From an uncultured Chitinophaga sp. (GTDB lineage Bacteria; Bacteroidota; Bacteroidia; Chitinophagales; Chitinophagaceae), in the NCBI RefSeq assembly GCF_946479755.1, contig NZ_CAMLHC010000009.1, forward strand, positions 189,430 to 253,429: 64,000 nt of DNA, in the 5' to 3' direction. The notes below the pieces were generated by a model, which made no database searches, was not told where the DNA came from, and worked only from the letters and a program-made list of their open reading frames with translations. Positions 26,183 through 34,672 of this stretch are shown here, piece after piece. Position numbers and translations under genes: made by a program. The stretch's first letter is position 1, and each line of letters opens with the position of its first letter.

Positions 26183-27415
26183 ATGAGAAAATATAAAAAG
26201 GTTATCATCGTGGCGGTTATCCTGCTGGTGGCGCTGGCCATCTGGTTTCTTTTTTTCAGGAAGAAACGTCAGCCGGTAGCATTCGATACGGTGAAACCAG
26301 CCTACGGTCACATCGCTACTACCGTTACTGCCACGGGGACCATCCAGCCGGTGGACACCGTAGCGGTGGGTGCCCAGGTGTCCGGTACGCTGAAATACCT
26401 GTACGTTGACTTTAACTCGCAGGTAAAGAAAGGAGAGAAGCTGGGCGAGCTGGACAAGGTATTGTTCCAGGCGCAGGTAGACCAGTACCGGGCTAACTTA
26501 CAGGTGGCGCAGAGCAACCTGGATTATCAGAACAACAATTTCCACCGGCAGGAGCTGCTGTATAAAACAGGCGCTATCGCCAAAGCAGATTATGATGTGG
26601 CTTATAACCAGCTGGGACAGGCAAAAGCGCAGGTGGCCAGCGTGAACGCGCAGCTGGCATCGGCCCTGAAAAATCTCTCTTTTACAGATATTATTTCCCC
26701 GATCAACGGGGTGGTGCTTAACAGGAGCGTGAGCGTAGGACAAACTGTGGCCGCCAGTTTTAACACCCCTACGCTGTTCGTCATCGCGAAGGATATTACC
26801 AAGATGCAGGTAGAAGCCAGCGTGGACGAAGCGGACATCGGTAATGTAAAAGATTCGCAGCGTGTCACCTTTACCGTAGATGCTTACCTGGAAGATGTAT
26901 TTGCCGGCAAAGTGCAGGAGATACGGTTGCAGCCTTCCGTATCGTCCAACGTGGTGACGTATAATACCATCATCAACGCCACCAATGAGTCCATGAAGCT
27001 GAAGCCGGGCATGACGGCCAATGTGACGATTTACACCGCAGAAAAAGACAGTGTATTGTTGCTACCGGTGAAGGCGCTCAAGTTCCGGCCGGATTCTGCC
27101 TTGCTGAAAGATTATGTGATTGTCAGTGCCATCGGGCGGCGGCAGCGTTCTGCAATGCCTGCAGATACGAGCGGTAAATTCAAAAGTGTACAACGTGTGG
27201 GGTCTTCCAATTATGTATGGGTGCTGAAAGGCGACAGCCTGTTGCAGAAACATATTCGTACAGGCCTCAACGATAATACCCAGATCGAAGTCATCCACGG
27301 CCTCACACCGCAGGATGTAGTGGTGATGGCCGTCAACGGCAGCACCGGACCCGCGGCGGCTGCCGGTAACAAAAGCCCGTTCCTGCCGAGGATGGGAGGA
27401 GGGCGCAGGCGATGA
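26183..27415 (+). CDS. macA: Periplasmic adaptor of MacA type
   Basis: The 410-residue protein has an N-terminal membrane anchor (about residues 6-24, [19 protein letters not shown]) and a biotinyl-lipoyl-like domain ([39 protein letters not shown]). An alpha-helical hairpin and beta-barrel/membrane-proximal domains follow. The end is a Gly/Arg-rich tail (MGGGRRR). It would bridge the MacB-like permease and the TolC partner. Its stop overlaps the ATPase gene start (ATGA). Confidence 0.92.
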   Translation: MRKYKKVIIVAVILLVALAIWFLFFRKKRQPVAFDTVKPAYGHIATTVTATGTIQPVDTVAVGAQVSGTLKYLYVDFNSQVKKGEKLGELDKVLFQAQVDQYRANLQVAQSNLDYQNNNFHRQELLYKTGAIAKADYDVAYNQLGQAKAQVASVNAQLASALKNLSFTDIISPINGVVLNRSVSVGQTVAASFNTPTLFVIAKDITKMQVEASVDEADIGNVKDSQRVTFTVDAYLEDVFAGKVQEIRLQPSVSSNVVTYNTIINATNESMKLKPGMTANVTIYTAEKDSVLLLPVKALKFRPDSALLKDYVIVSAIGRRQRSAMPADTSGKFKSVQRVGSSNYVWVLKGDSLLQKHIRTGLNDNTQIEVIHGLTPQDVVVMAVNGSTGPAAAAGNKSPFLPRMGGGRRR

Positions 27416-28158
27416 ACAACAAGATCCTGGAATTACAGCAAATCAGGCGTGAATTTGTGATGGGCACCGAAGTGGTCCGCGCCCTGAAAGGCGTGTCGTT
27501 CGACGTACATGCCGGCGAGTTCGTCACGATTATGGGTAGCAGCGGCTCGGGTAAAACCACGTTGCTCAATCTCCTCGGTTGTCTCGACAAACCAACGTCC
27601 GGCGAGTACCTGCTGGACGGGGTGAATGTCAGCCACCTGTCGCGCAATGAGCTGGCCAGGCTGCGTAACCGGAAAATAGGGTTTGTATTTCAGGCTTATA
27701 ACCTGCTGCCCCGCACGTCCGCGCTGGAAAATGTGGAGCTGCCGCTGTTTTATAATCCGGCCCTGTCGGCCCCGGAGCGGAAAGAGAAAGCGGTGCAGGC
27801 CCTTGCGGCGGTAAAACTGGCAGACCGGCTGGACCATACGCCCAGTCAGCTATCCGGCGGACAGCAGCAACGAGTGGCCATTGCCCGCGCGCTGGTGAAC
27901 CAGCCGGTGATGATCCTGGCCGATGAAGCGACCGGTAACCTGGACACCCGTACCTCCTACGAAATTATGTCGCTCATGCAGGACCTCAACAAGGATGGCA
28001 AAACCATCGTTTTTGTGACCCATGAGCCGGATATCGCCGCTTTCAGCAGCCGGACGGTGATGCTGCGGGATGGCAAGGTGGTGAAAGATACCGTCAATGA
28101 AAACGTACGCTCGGCCAAAGAGGCGCTGGAAGCGCTGCCGCCGGCAGATGATTACTAA
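27412..28158 (+). CDS. ABC transporter ATP-binding protein, MacB/LolD type
   Basis: The 248-residue ATPase has Walker [10 protein letters not shown] (about residues 42-50), the Q-loop FQAYNLLP, signature [15 protein letters not shown] and Walker [14 protein letters not shown]. All catalytic motifs are intact. In this operon the ATPase and permease are separate genes, whereas E. coli MacB is a single fused chain. It energises the adjacent FtsX-like permease by a mechanotransmission mechanism. Confidence 0.96.
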   Translation: MNNKILELQQIRREFVMGTEVVRALKGVSFDVHAGEFVTIMGSSGSGKTTLLNLLGCLDKPTSGEYLLDGVNVSHLSRNELARLRNRKIGFVFQAYNLLPRTSALENVELPLFYNPALSAPERKEKAVQALAAVKLADRLDHTPSQLSGGQQQRVAIARALVNQPVMILADEATGNLDTRTSYEIMSLMQDLNKDGKTIVFVTHEPDIAAFSSRTVMLRDGKVVKDTVNENVRSAKEALEALPPADDY

Positions 28159-28167
28159 TTCAACAGC

Positions 28168-29388
28168 ATGAGTGCCATCAACCTCATACGGATTGCTTTA
28201 CGGGCCTTGCAGCGCAACAAGCTGCGGGCCTTCCTGACCATGCTTGGTATTATCATCGGCGTGGCAGCGGTGATCGCCATGGTGGCCATAGGAGAGGGCT
28301 CCAAGGAAAGTATCCAGTCGCAACTGAGCGCCATGGGTTCCAATATGATTACAATACTGCCGGCCAGTAATGTATCGGGCGGCGTGCGTATAGAAGGTGC
28401 GAGTTTTCAATCGCTCACCATCGCGGATGTAAAAGCCATACAGAAAGGAGCCGAACATGTGGCTGCGGTGTCGCCGGTTTCGTCCACCAAAGGACAGGCG
28501 ATCTATGGTGCGCTGAACTGGCCTACCAGCCTCCAGGGCGTGGCGCCGTCCTATTTCGACATCCGTAAACTGGATATAGCCGATGGCGTTAGTTTCACCG
28601 ATGCCGATGTGGGCACGGCCGCGAAGGTCTGCGTACTGGGGAAAACCGTGATCGATAACCTGTTTCCCAGCGGGGAAAGCCCGGTGGGCAAAGTCATCCG
28701 GCTCAATTCCATTCCGCTGCAGGTGATCGGTACTTTGGTGCCCAAAGGGCAGAGTTCTTTCGGGCAGGACCAGGACGATATTATCCTGACGCCCTATACT
28801 ACGGTACAGAAGCGTATCCTGGCCACCATCTATTTTCAGAGCATCTATGCTTCCGCTGTCAGCGAAGGCGCTTCTGCGCAGGCGACTGATGAAATTACAG
28901 ACATACTGAGGGAAACCCACCGGCTTCGGCCTACGGACGAAAACAATTTCCAGGTGCGTACCATGGAGGAACTGATTAAAACACTGAGTTCTACCAGCAG
29001 CCTGCTGACCGTACTGCTCACAGCCATTGCGGGTATCTCGCTGGTTATCGGTGGTATCGGCATCATGAACATCATGTACGTGTCGGTGACGGAACGTACG
29101 CGGGAGATAGGGCTGAGAATGTCCATCGGTGCCAGGGGGATAGACATCCTGTTGCAGTTCCTGGTGGAAGCGATCATCATCAGCGTTACCGGCGGGATCA
29201 TCGGGGTGGTCCTGGGGATCACGGCAGCCAAAGTGATCACCCTTACGTTGGGATGGCCTACCATCGTGTCAGAATCGTCTATCATACTTTCTTTCATGGT
29301 GTGCGCGCTGACGGGCGTGTTCTTCGGCTATTACCCCGCGCAGGCCGCCTCCCGGCTGGACCCGATAGAAGCGCTGCGCTATGAATAA
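28168..29388 (+). CDS. MacB-like ABC permease (FtsX domain)
   Basis: The 406-residue protein has the first helix near residues 18-40 (AFLTMLGIIIGVAAVIAMVAIGEG) and a large periplasmic MacB-PCD domain (about 50-260). Three C-terminal helices of the FtsX domain follow (about 278-400, with IGGIGIMNIMYVSVTERTREIGLRMSIGARG). This is the standard MacB/LolE topology. With the adaptor and TolC gene it should export peptides, lipids or macrolide-like compounds from the periplasm; the substrate cannot be read from sequence. Confidence 0.95.
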   Translation: MSAINLIRIALRALQRNKLRAFLTMLGIIIGVAAVIAMVAIGEGSKESIQSQLSAMGSNMITILPASNVSGGVRIEGASFQSLTIADVKAIQKGAEHVAAVSPVSSTKGQAIYGALNWPTSLQGVAPSYFDIRKLDIADGVSFTDADVGTAAKVCVLGKTVIDNLFPSGESPVGKVIRLNSIPLQVIGTLVPKGQSSFGQDQDDIILTPYTTVQKRILATIYFQSIYASAVSEGASAQATDEITDILRETHRLRPTDENNFQVRTMEELIKTLSSTSSLLTVLLTAIAGISLVIGGIGIMNIMYVSVTERTREIGLRMSIGARGIDILLQFLVEAIIISVTGGIIGVVLGITAAKVITLTLGWPTIVSESSIILSFMVCALTGVFFGYYPAQAASRLDPIEALRYE

Positions 29389-29432
29389 TGGCTCGATAAT
29401 TTGGCGTGTGTACTTTGTGTTAAATAAATAAA

Positions 29433-29463
29433 AAACCGCCGGGAAAATCACCCCGACGGTTTT
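29433..29463. terminator. Bidirectional terminator after the efflux operon
   Basis: A 12-base stem with one mismatch and a loop of eight bases has A before it and T after it. It lies between converging genes. Confidence 0.8.
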
Positions 29464-29486
29464 GGAACACAATTTTAACTCACAAA

Positions 29487-29792
29487 CTACTCTTTCTTAT
29501 TATGAATCTGTGACGGTTTCAGGTATACTTTTTTGCCTTTTTCATCCACTATATACTTTTTGTCTTTTCTGTTGATGTATACCGTTTCACCATTGGGTCC
29601 TTCTTTACCCTTATAAATTTTATCAGTAATGGCGGAGGCGCCTTTTACTGCGATAGAGGCTGTTTTATTCCCTACTTTTTTAGCAGTGCTGTCAAGTTTG
29701 TTCTGTGCAAATGCAGCCTGGGAAGGCAGGGTGGCCACAGCGCCAAAAGCGAGGGCGAACAGCACGGCGGAAATTGTTTTTGGAGCTCTCAT
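29487..29792 (-). CDS. Hypothetical small secreted protein
   Basis: The 101-residue protein has a signal peptide (residues about 1-29, ending AAFAQ) and a Lys-rich mature part. A segment in the middle, GPNGETVYINRKDKKYIVDEKGKKVYL, contains two short repeated strand-turn units (YINRKDKKY and KKVYLKPSQ). I do not recognise a family beyond a PBCV-like basic adaptor seen in Bacteroidota. It is probably periplasmic. It stands alone between converging and diverging neighbours. Confidence 0.65.
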   Translation of the reverse strand: MRAPKTISAVLFALAFGAVATLPSQAAFAQNKLDSTAKKVGNKTASIAVKGASAITDKIYKGKEGPNGETVYINRKDKKYIVDEKGKKVYLKPSQIHNKKE

Positions 29793-29995
29793 GATATTAT
29801 CTTTTTGTTAGTTAATGATCGGATTGTAAAGGGGATTAATTCAATTTTGATGCCATTCCAAAACGTCGATGGCTGCTGATTGAAAGACAGACGGTTATAG
29901 ATAATATTTTTTCTAACCGGCAGATAATGACCGGGGATTTTCCCCGCGGTAGTATCAGGACTTTTTCGTATATTGATTAACGATAACCTGTGTCT

Positions 29996-30559
29996 ATGAG
30001 ATATTCGAATGGTCTGTACCTGTCTGTTCCTACACCTTGCGGGGAGAATTGGGATCAAATGACCAATACTGCTGCGGGTAAACACTGCGATAGTTGTGCT
30101 AAAACCGTAATAGACTTCTCCTTCATGACGGATGCTGAAATTTTTGCTGTTATCAGTAACAGCAGGGGGAAGATTTGTGGCCGCTTTCAGGATAACCAGC
30201 TGAACAGACTGATCAACCCTCCGGTATCTCCCCGCAAAATTTTTTTACCCGCGCTGCTGTTGACAGCGGGTCTCATCACAGGGATCGCCAATCACAGCTA
30301 TGCGGAAGCGCGCGACCTTGAGCAGATGGAAATGCTGTTGGCGCCAGTGCCGGAAGACACAGTGACAAAACCTATGAAGACTTATGATTTACCTGCTATA
30401 GAAGTGGTGGCCATACCGGCTACCGTTTGCCGGATGTGGACAGGAACGACGGTCGTCGTTGAAGCGAAAGAATTGCGCCACCGCAGCCGCTATTTTACGG
30501 ACCAGGTATACCCTACTGACGAAGAACGCCGTCAGGTTAAAAAGAAACGTTGGTTTTAA
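29996..30559 (+). CDS. Hypothetical membrane protein with N-terminal four-Cys domain
   Basis: About 187 residues. The cytoplasmic N terminus carries CGENWDQMT, then CDSCAKTVIDFSFMTD and GKICGRF, giving Cys residues in a C-x(n)-CxxC-x(n)-C pattern that could bind zinc or iron-sulphur. A membrane helix follows (about residues 81-99, IFLPALLLTAGLITGIAN), then a periplasmic tail. The Cys-domain is recurrent in Bacteroidota, often N-terminal to a membrane helix and a carboxypeptidase-like or TonB-related domain, but has no assigned function. GTG at 29990 is an alternative start. Confidence 0.7.
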   Translation: MRYSNGLYLSVPTPCGENWDQMTNTAAGKHCDSCAKTVIDFSFMTDAEIFAVISNSRGKICGRFQDNQLNRLINPPVSPRKIFLPALLLTAGLITGIANHSYAEARDLEQMEMLLAPVPEDTVTKPMKTYDLPAIEVVAIPATVCRMWTGTTVVVEAKELRHRSRYFTDQVYPTDEERRQVKKKRWF

Positions 30560-30606
30560 CAGTTGGTATTTGCTTGTCTTAATTATTCCTGTAGTTCCAA
30601 TACGAT

Positions 30607-30654
30607 AACAGCACAACCCTTCAGAAGGCCCGCTTTCCGAAGGGTTGTGCTGTT
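30607..30654. terminator. Long hairpin between converging genes
   Basis: A perfect 16-base-pair stem encloses a 16-base loop. There is no strong T run on either side, but the placement between two convergent genes fits a terminator. Confidence 0.7.
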
Positions 30655-30668
30655 GTTGGAGGATGCTG

Positions 30669-31064
30669 TTAGTTTCCCCAGAACAGATCTTCATGGGCAG
30701 TATCTGCTGCATATACTTTGGCCGCTACGATCTGGCCGTCCTTCACCGTATATACGTCTACGTTGTCAGTATCGAGCGTGGCGCCGTCCCTGTTGGCCTG
30801 CCAGCGTAGCACCACCGCTGCCTGATCACCGTTTACAGTGATGGATTTTACATCGGAGAGCTTCATGGTGTTGGCAGACACTTCAAACATACCGCCTACC
30901 ATCTGGAATACTTCGCCGCTGGAATTTTTGACGCCGGAGAAACGGTTGTTGCCCGGCTGGTCCCAGGTAATGGCGGGATGAAGCAAAGCGCCCAGTTTTT
31001 CCAGATCTACCTGTTGTACTGCTGTAACAAATGCTTTAACGACGGATAAGGTTTGATTTTCCAT
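30669..31064 (-). CDS. SnoaL/NTF2-like fold protein
   Basis: The 131-residue protein fits the NTF2/SnoaL cone fold: an N-terminal helix pair (QTLSVVKAFVTAVQQVDLEKLGALLHPAITWDQPG) and then beta strands ending with DLFWGN. The ATG at 31064 is preferred; a longer frame adds 33 residues that fit no such domain. Members are small ketosteroid-isomerase-like enzymes or stress proteins. It is divergent from an AraC regulator, with 147 bases between, suggesting that this regulator controls it. Confidence 0.87.
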   Translation of the reverse strand: MENQTLSVVKAFVTAVQQVDLEKLGALLHPAITWDQPGNNRFSGVKNSSGEVFQMVGGMFEVSANTMKLSDVKSITVNGDQAAVVLRWQANRDGATLDTDNVDVYTVKDGQIVAAKVYAADTAHEDLFWGN

Positions 31065-31211
31065 AATTATCTTTTTTTGAGTGATTTGTTGATTGTTTGA
31101 TGATACAAAGCTACTACCCTGCGTACCCGCTTTGTTTATCATTTCACGACAAACGATTGTCATTTCACGCCAACCTGTTTTTTATCCGGAAAGGATGGAT
31201 AACTTTATACC

Positions 31212-32213
31212 ATGAAACAAATGGTATTATCCATCATCGCGTATGCGGTGCAGCGAGATATAGACGCGGTTAAGTTGTGTCAGCTGGCGGGGATTAACCT
31301 GGCGGCATTAAAGAAAACCGATGCGCCGCCGGTCACACAGCAGCAACTGGACGCGCTGTGGCTGCATGGTGCACGGCTCTCCGGGGATCCGTTGTTTGGA
31401 CTGCATTTTGCCGCCTCCGTGCAGCCGGCAGCGTTAGGTGTTGTCGGGCAGATTATTCAAACCAGCGCCACAGTGGGTGAGGCGATCACTCATGCCGCAG
31501 CACTGACGCACCATGTAACAGACCAGTGCCGGCTGGAGATTGCCCGCACCAGTAAAAACTTTACAGTGAGGTTCATCCCTGCCGGCGGTAACGTGAACGA
31601 GCCCACGATGGCCTTCCGTGCGTTGGTGGAATTGCTGATGGTGATCACTATCCATGAGGTGTCGGGGCTGATGCTGGAGAAGATAGTGCCGTTGACGGTA
31701 CGATTACCTTATAACGTACCGGACGCAGCGGCTTATGAACAGATATTCCGTTGCCGGCCAACAAAGCGTGCCGGGGAATATGCGCTGGTGTTCGATATCC
31801 GTTATTGGGAAGAGCCGATATTGTCGGCCAACTATGAACTGCAGGACCTGCTGCTGAAGAAGGTAGCGGCTATGACGCCGCAGCAGCCGGCGAAAACGGC
31901 GGGCACGCTGCAGGCAAGGGTATATAACTACCTGCTGGCCAATTCTTACCTGGGTATTATATCACTGGAGGAAATGGCGGCCAATTTTAACCTGAGTCCG
32001 CGCAGCCTTCAGCGTAAGCTGAAGGAAGAGGGGGTAAAATACCAGGACATTGCGGATGCGGTGAGGAAATCCCTGGCGTTGTATTATATCTCTTCCGGCA
32101 GTTACCCGCTGAAGGATATTTCTTATATGCTGGGGTATAATGAACTGAGTGCTTTTACCCGTGCTTTCAGGCGGTGGACAGGCAGCAGTCCGTTACAATA
32201 TCAGTCGTTGTAA
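31212..32213 (+). CDS. AraC family regulator with arabinose-binding-like N-terminal domain
   Basis: The 333-residue protein has an N-terminal domain of about 200 residues similar to the ArabinoseBD/OruR type (residues about 15-190), then a C-terminal helix-turn-helix pair (about 250-330). That pair contains LEEMAANFNLSPRSLQRKLKEEGVKYQDIADAVRKSLALYYISS and the closing ISYMLGYNELSAFTRAFRRWTGSSPLQYQ. The opposite gene encodes a SnoaL-like protein. Its last 13 bases overlap the end of the convergent SMI1/KNR4 gene. Confidence 0.93.
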   Translation: MKQMVLSIIAYAVQRDIDAVKLCQLAGINLAALKKTDAPPVTQQQLDALWLHGARLSGDPLFGLHFAASVQPAALGVVGQIIQTSATVGEAITHAAALTHHVTDQCRLEIARTSKNFTVRFIPAGGNVNEPTMAFRALVELLMVITIHEVSGLMLEKIVPLTVRLPYNVPDAAAYEQIFRCRPTKRAGEYALVFDIRYWEEPILSANYELQDLLLKKVAAMTPQQPAKTAGTLQARVYNYLLANSYLGIISLEEMAANFNLSPRSLQRKLKEEGVKYQDIADAVRKSLALYYISSGSYPLKDISYMLGYNELSAFTRAFRRWTGSSPLQYQSL

Positions 32214-32788
32214 TTGAAGGTGGTGTCTTTGTGTACGATGCCCCACTTTTTAACGAAAATATAATCTCCTTTTTCGAGGGCGTCGAGGTAGTTGTTAATC
32301 CATTCCCGGAAGGAGCGCGCTACAATTTCGCGGTGGCCGTCGTCATGCCAGAGGGTGATGATCTGGCCATGGTGGCCGCCCGGGGCGGGGTCCAGGTCCA
32401 GGCAGAGGAAATTACCGAAGCCGTCGGCGGTAATGGGTATCCAGCGGGAATTCCACCAGTCGGACCGGATGCCGGTGTCCGGTTCGGAGGCGATGGGCTC
32501 ATCATTATAGGTAAATGTACCGGAAGCGATCAGATCGTGCCAGTAGTGCCATTTGTTGATGATTTCTTCCAGCGGCAGCAGTTGGTCGCCGTCTACCAGT
32601 CCGGGCCTTGGCTTTTGTTGTCCGTCATGAATAGCGTAGAAAGCCCTGAAATCGGCCGGCAGGGCCGATTCGGCGAGTTTTTCCAAAGACTCCAGCGATG
32701 TATTGGAGACGCCGGGGTTAAGTACATGCAGTAGTTTGGGGGCATGCTGTCTCATCCAATTTTCCCATCGTGTCCAGTATTCTTGCAT
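32201..32788 (-). CDS. SMI1/KNR4 family protein
   Basis: The 195-residue protein shows the SMI1/KNR4 pattern. LESLEKLAESALPADFRAFYAIHDGQ is followed by LVDGDQLLPLEEI, then WIPITADGFGNFLCLDLDPAPGGHHGQIITLWHDDG, and a C-terminal helix FREWINNYLDAL. Family members are often immunity proteins against polymorphic toxins or cell-wall regulators. No toxin gene lies beside it, so an orphan or housekeeping role is equally possible. It converges on the AraC gene with a 13-base overlap. Confidence 0.88.
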   Translation of the reverse strand: MQEYWTRWENWMRQHAPKLLHVLNPGVSNTSLESLEKLAESALPADFRAFYAIHDGQQKPRPGLVDGDQLLPLEEIINKWHYWHDLIASGTFTYNDEPIASEPDTGIRSDWWNSRWIPITADGFGNFLCLDLDPAPGGHHGQIITLWHDDGHREIVARSFREWINNYLDALEKGDYIFVKKWGIVHKDTTFNYND

Positions 32789-32876
32789 ATGGTATGGGTT
32801 TAAACCGACTATAAAGATGTAAAAATTCCGCCATAAATAAAAGAGGGGAATGATACGGGCGCGTGAAAGAAATGCC

Positions 32877-32884
32877 TACTTTTG
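32877..32884 (+). promoter_or_regulatory. -7 element of the small acidic protein gene
   Basis: TACTTTTG fits TAnnTTTG and is followed by a 33-base leader to the ATG at 32918. Confidence 0.55.
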
Positions 32885-32917
32885 TAACCAGCATCATTTA
32901 AACGAAAATATACCACT

Positions 32918-33199
32918 ATGGCACAGTTACCTAAATTTCTGATCGCGGACGATCCTGTAACAGATCCGGAAAATGAATATATTTTTCACACTGAAAAACC
33001 CCGCTTCTTTGCCAAACGTGTAGAAGAAGACGAAGAAACTGCCTACATCGATATCATCGAGGAAATCGACGATGTAGAGGCATTCTACAAAAATGCTCCG
33101 GAAAAGAAACAGGAGTTGCTTGAACAACTGGAAGACTGGTACTACTCTTACATGGAATGGCTGGAAGACGACGGCGAAGAAGAAGATGAAGAAGAATAG
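32918..33199 (+). CDS. Conserved small acidic protein of unknown function
   Basis: The 93-residue protein is rich in Glu and Asp (tail DDGEEEDEEE) with aromatic residues in a helical segment (LEQLEDWYYSYMEWL). The pattern IADDPVTDPENEYIFHTEKPRFFAKR suggests a small folded N-terminal part. I do not recognise a named domain; similar short acidic proteins are widespread in Bacteroidota. It has its own promoter and a strong terminator, so it is a free-standing gene, probably cytoplasmic. Confidence 0.85.
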   Translation: MAQLPKFLIADDPVTDPENEYIFHTEKPRFFAKRVEEDEETAYIDIIEEIDDVEAFYKNAPEKKQELLEQLEDWYYSYMEWLEDDGEEEDEEE

Positions 33200-33218
33200 T
33201 AACTGTAAGAAATTGAAA

Positions 33219-33240
33219 AGCGTCCGCTATCGCGGGCGCT
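33219..33240 (+). terminator. Terminator of the small acidic protein gene
   Basis: A 9-base GC-rich stem (one G-T pair) with a short loop is followed by seven T. Confidence 0.92.
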
Positions 33241-33255
33241 TTTTTTGTTGCCTCA

Positions 33256-34107
33256 TCAGTCAGGTTGCAATTGCAACTGCAGCTCCTTTCTGAATGCGGA
33301 TGGATTGACCCCTTTGTATTTTTTGAACATCCTGTTAAGATGGCTTTCGTCGGTAAAACCCAGCTCATAGGCTATTTCCCCCACACGCATGCTGCTGTAT
33401 TGCAGCCTCGTTTCCACCAGCTTCAGTTTGTACTGCGTGATATATTGTTGCAGGCTGTCGCCATTGTTCCGTTTGAAATACTCGCTCAGGTAAGTGGGTG
33501 ATATATTAAAGTGGGAAGCGATCTGCTCAGCCCTCAGCTTCTCAGGGGAATAGATATTTTCATGAATATAATGAAGGATGTTCAGCGGCGCTTCACTTTT
33601 ACCCGGTTGCCGGGATGGTTCGGGCAACTGGCTGGAGATATTACGGGCCACGATCATCAGGATGGTATTGACCATCTGCTGTGACAGGGCTTTATGATAA
33701 GGCTGCTGGTTCACCTGTTCGCGGATAAGCGCATCTATCAGGGATTTTACCAGCGGTTTGTCGCTTTTGTTTTTAACGATACAGCCCGGCAGGTGATTGT
33801 TGTTCTGGAAGATGAATTCCAGCTGCTGGATCCACTCTTTAGGCTGATTTTTCAGGTAGACATCATTAAAGCGGATAAAGAAAAACTTAGTGCTCTCCTT
33901 TACCTCGAAGGAATGGCAGTCCTGCGGCATCACGAGAAACAGCTTATCGGCACTGTAGGGCAACTGGTTCTTGTTGACACACTGGACCCCGCTGCCTTCC
34001 ATAATATATACCAATTCAAAGAAGTTGTGCTTATGCGCGTCTATGGGGCATTCGGTGCACTCGCGGTACTCAATTTCGAAGGGCTGATATAAGTTTTCCT
34101 GTAACAT
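33256..34107 (-). CDS. AraC family transcriptional regulator
   Basis: The 283-residue protein has an N-terminal cupin sensor (residues about 15-95, with CPIDAHKHNFFELVYIMEGSGVQCVN) and a C-terminal double helix-turn-helix (about 180-278, with LRAEQIASHFNISPTYLSEYFKRNNG and GEIAYELGFTDESHLNRMFKKYKGVNPSAFRKE). It is divergent from a DoxX-family gene, with 83 bases between. The paired arrangement suggests that it regulates that gene. Confidence 0.93.
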   Translation of the reverse strand: MLQENLYQPFEIEYRECTECPIDAHKHNFFELVYIMEGSGVQCVNKNQLPYSADKLFLVMPQDCHSFEVKESTKFFFIRFNDVYLKNQPKEWIQQLEFIFQNNNHLPGCIVKNKSDKPLVKSLIDALIREQVNQQPYHKALSQQMVNTILMIVARNISSQLPEPSRQPGKSEAPLNILHYIHENIYSPEKLRAEQIASHFNISPTYLSEYFKRNNGDSLQQYITQYKLKLVETRLQYSSMRVGEIAYELGFTDESHLNRMFKKYKGVNPSAFRKELQLQLQPD

Positions 34108-34190
34108 CTTATAAAGTTACTGAATGATCCCTGATTTGTACAAAGAAATTTACAGGCAGAATCAGACCTTTGATATACAAAATTACTGTA

Positions 34191-34589
34191 ATGGAAAACA
34201 ACACAATTGCCTTCGTACTGTTAAGACTGGCCGTAGCAGCCAGCATGTTCGGCCACGGTCTTGTAAGACTTCCCAAACTTAGCGGCTTCAGCCACTGGAT
34301 GGTTTCTTCCTTTGAAAAATCCATGATACCCAGCGCCATGGTAGTGCCTTTTAGCTATATACTGCCCATCGCGGAATTTGTAGTGGGCTTGTTCCTGATA
34401 CTGGGCCTGTTTACCCGCCTGTCCCTGATTGGCGGCGGACTGATCATGGTCGCCCTGATATTTGGCAGTGCCATGGTAGAAGACTGGCATTCCATACCTA
34501 TACAATTGATTCACGCAGCTTTCTTTGGCGTGTTGCTGGTATTCATCCGGTATAATGGTTTCGCCCTGGATAAGCTGATCAGCAAGTGA
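34191..34589 (+). CDS. DoxX family membrane protein
   Basis: About 132 residues with four membrane helices (for example IAFVLLRLAVAASMFGHGLVRL, ILPIAEFVVGLFLILGLFTRLSLIGGGLIMVALIFG). The DoxX/SURF4-like fold is typical and its function varies: quinone-linked oxidoreductase subunits or unknown. I prefer the ATG at 34191; the longer frame begins with TTG inside a CCTTTG promoter-like element. A divergent AraC gene is its likely regulator. A strong hairpin follows. Confidence 0.88.
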   Translation: MENNTIAFVLLRLAVAASMFGHGLVRLPKLSGFSHWMVSSFEKSMIPSAMVVPFSYILPIAEFVVGLFLILGLFTRLSLIGGGLIMVALIFGSAMVEDWHSIPIQLIHAAFFGVLLVFIRYNGFALDKLISK

Positions 34590-34610
34590 TCCGGGCGGCC
34601 AGCCCGCTGA

Positions 34611-34655
34611 CCACACCCTGAAAAGACTATCATGATGCGCCTTTTCAGGGTGTGG
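34611..34655. terminator. Hairpin between converging DoxX and antiporter genes
   Basis: A perfect 15-base-pair stem encloses a 15-base loop. Its position between convergent genes fits a shared terminator, although no long T run follows. Confidence 0.7.
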
Positions 34656-34672
34656 GAGACCGGCGGCAACGT

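Noticed and set aside
32201..32788. SMI1/KNR4 protein as evidence of a toxin-immunity system
   Set aside because: No polymorphic toxin, Rhs or secretion gene lies beside it; the gene alone does not support such a system.
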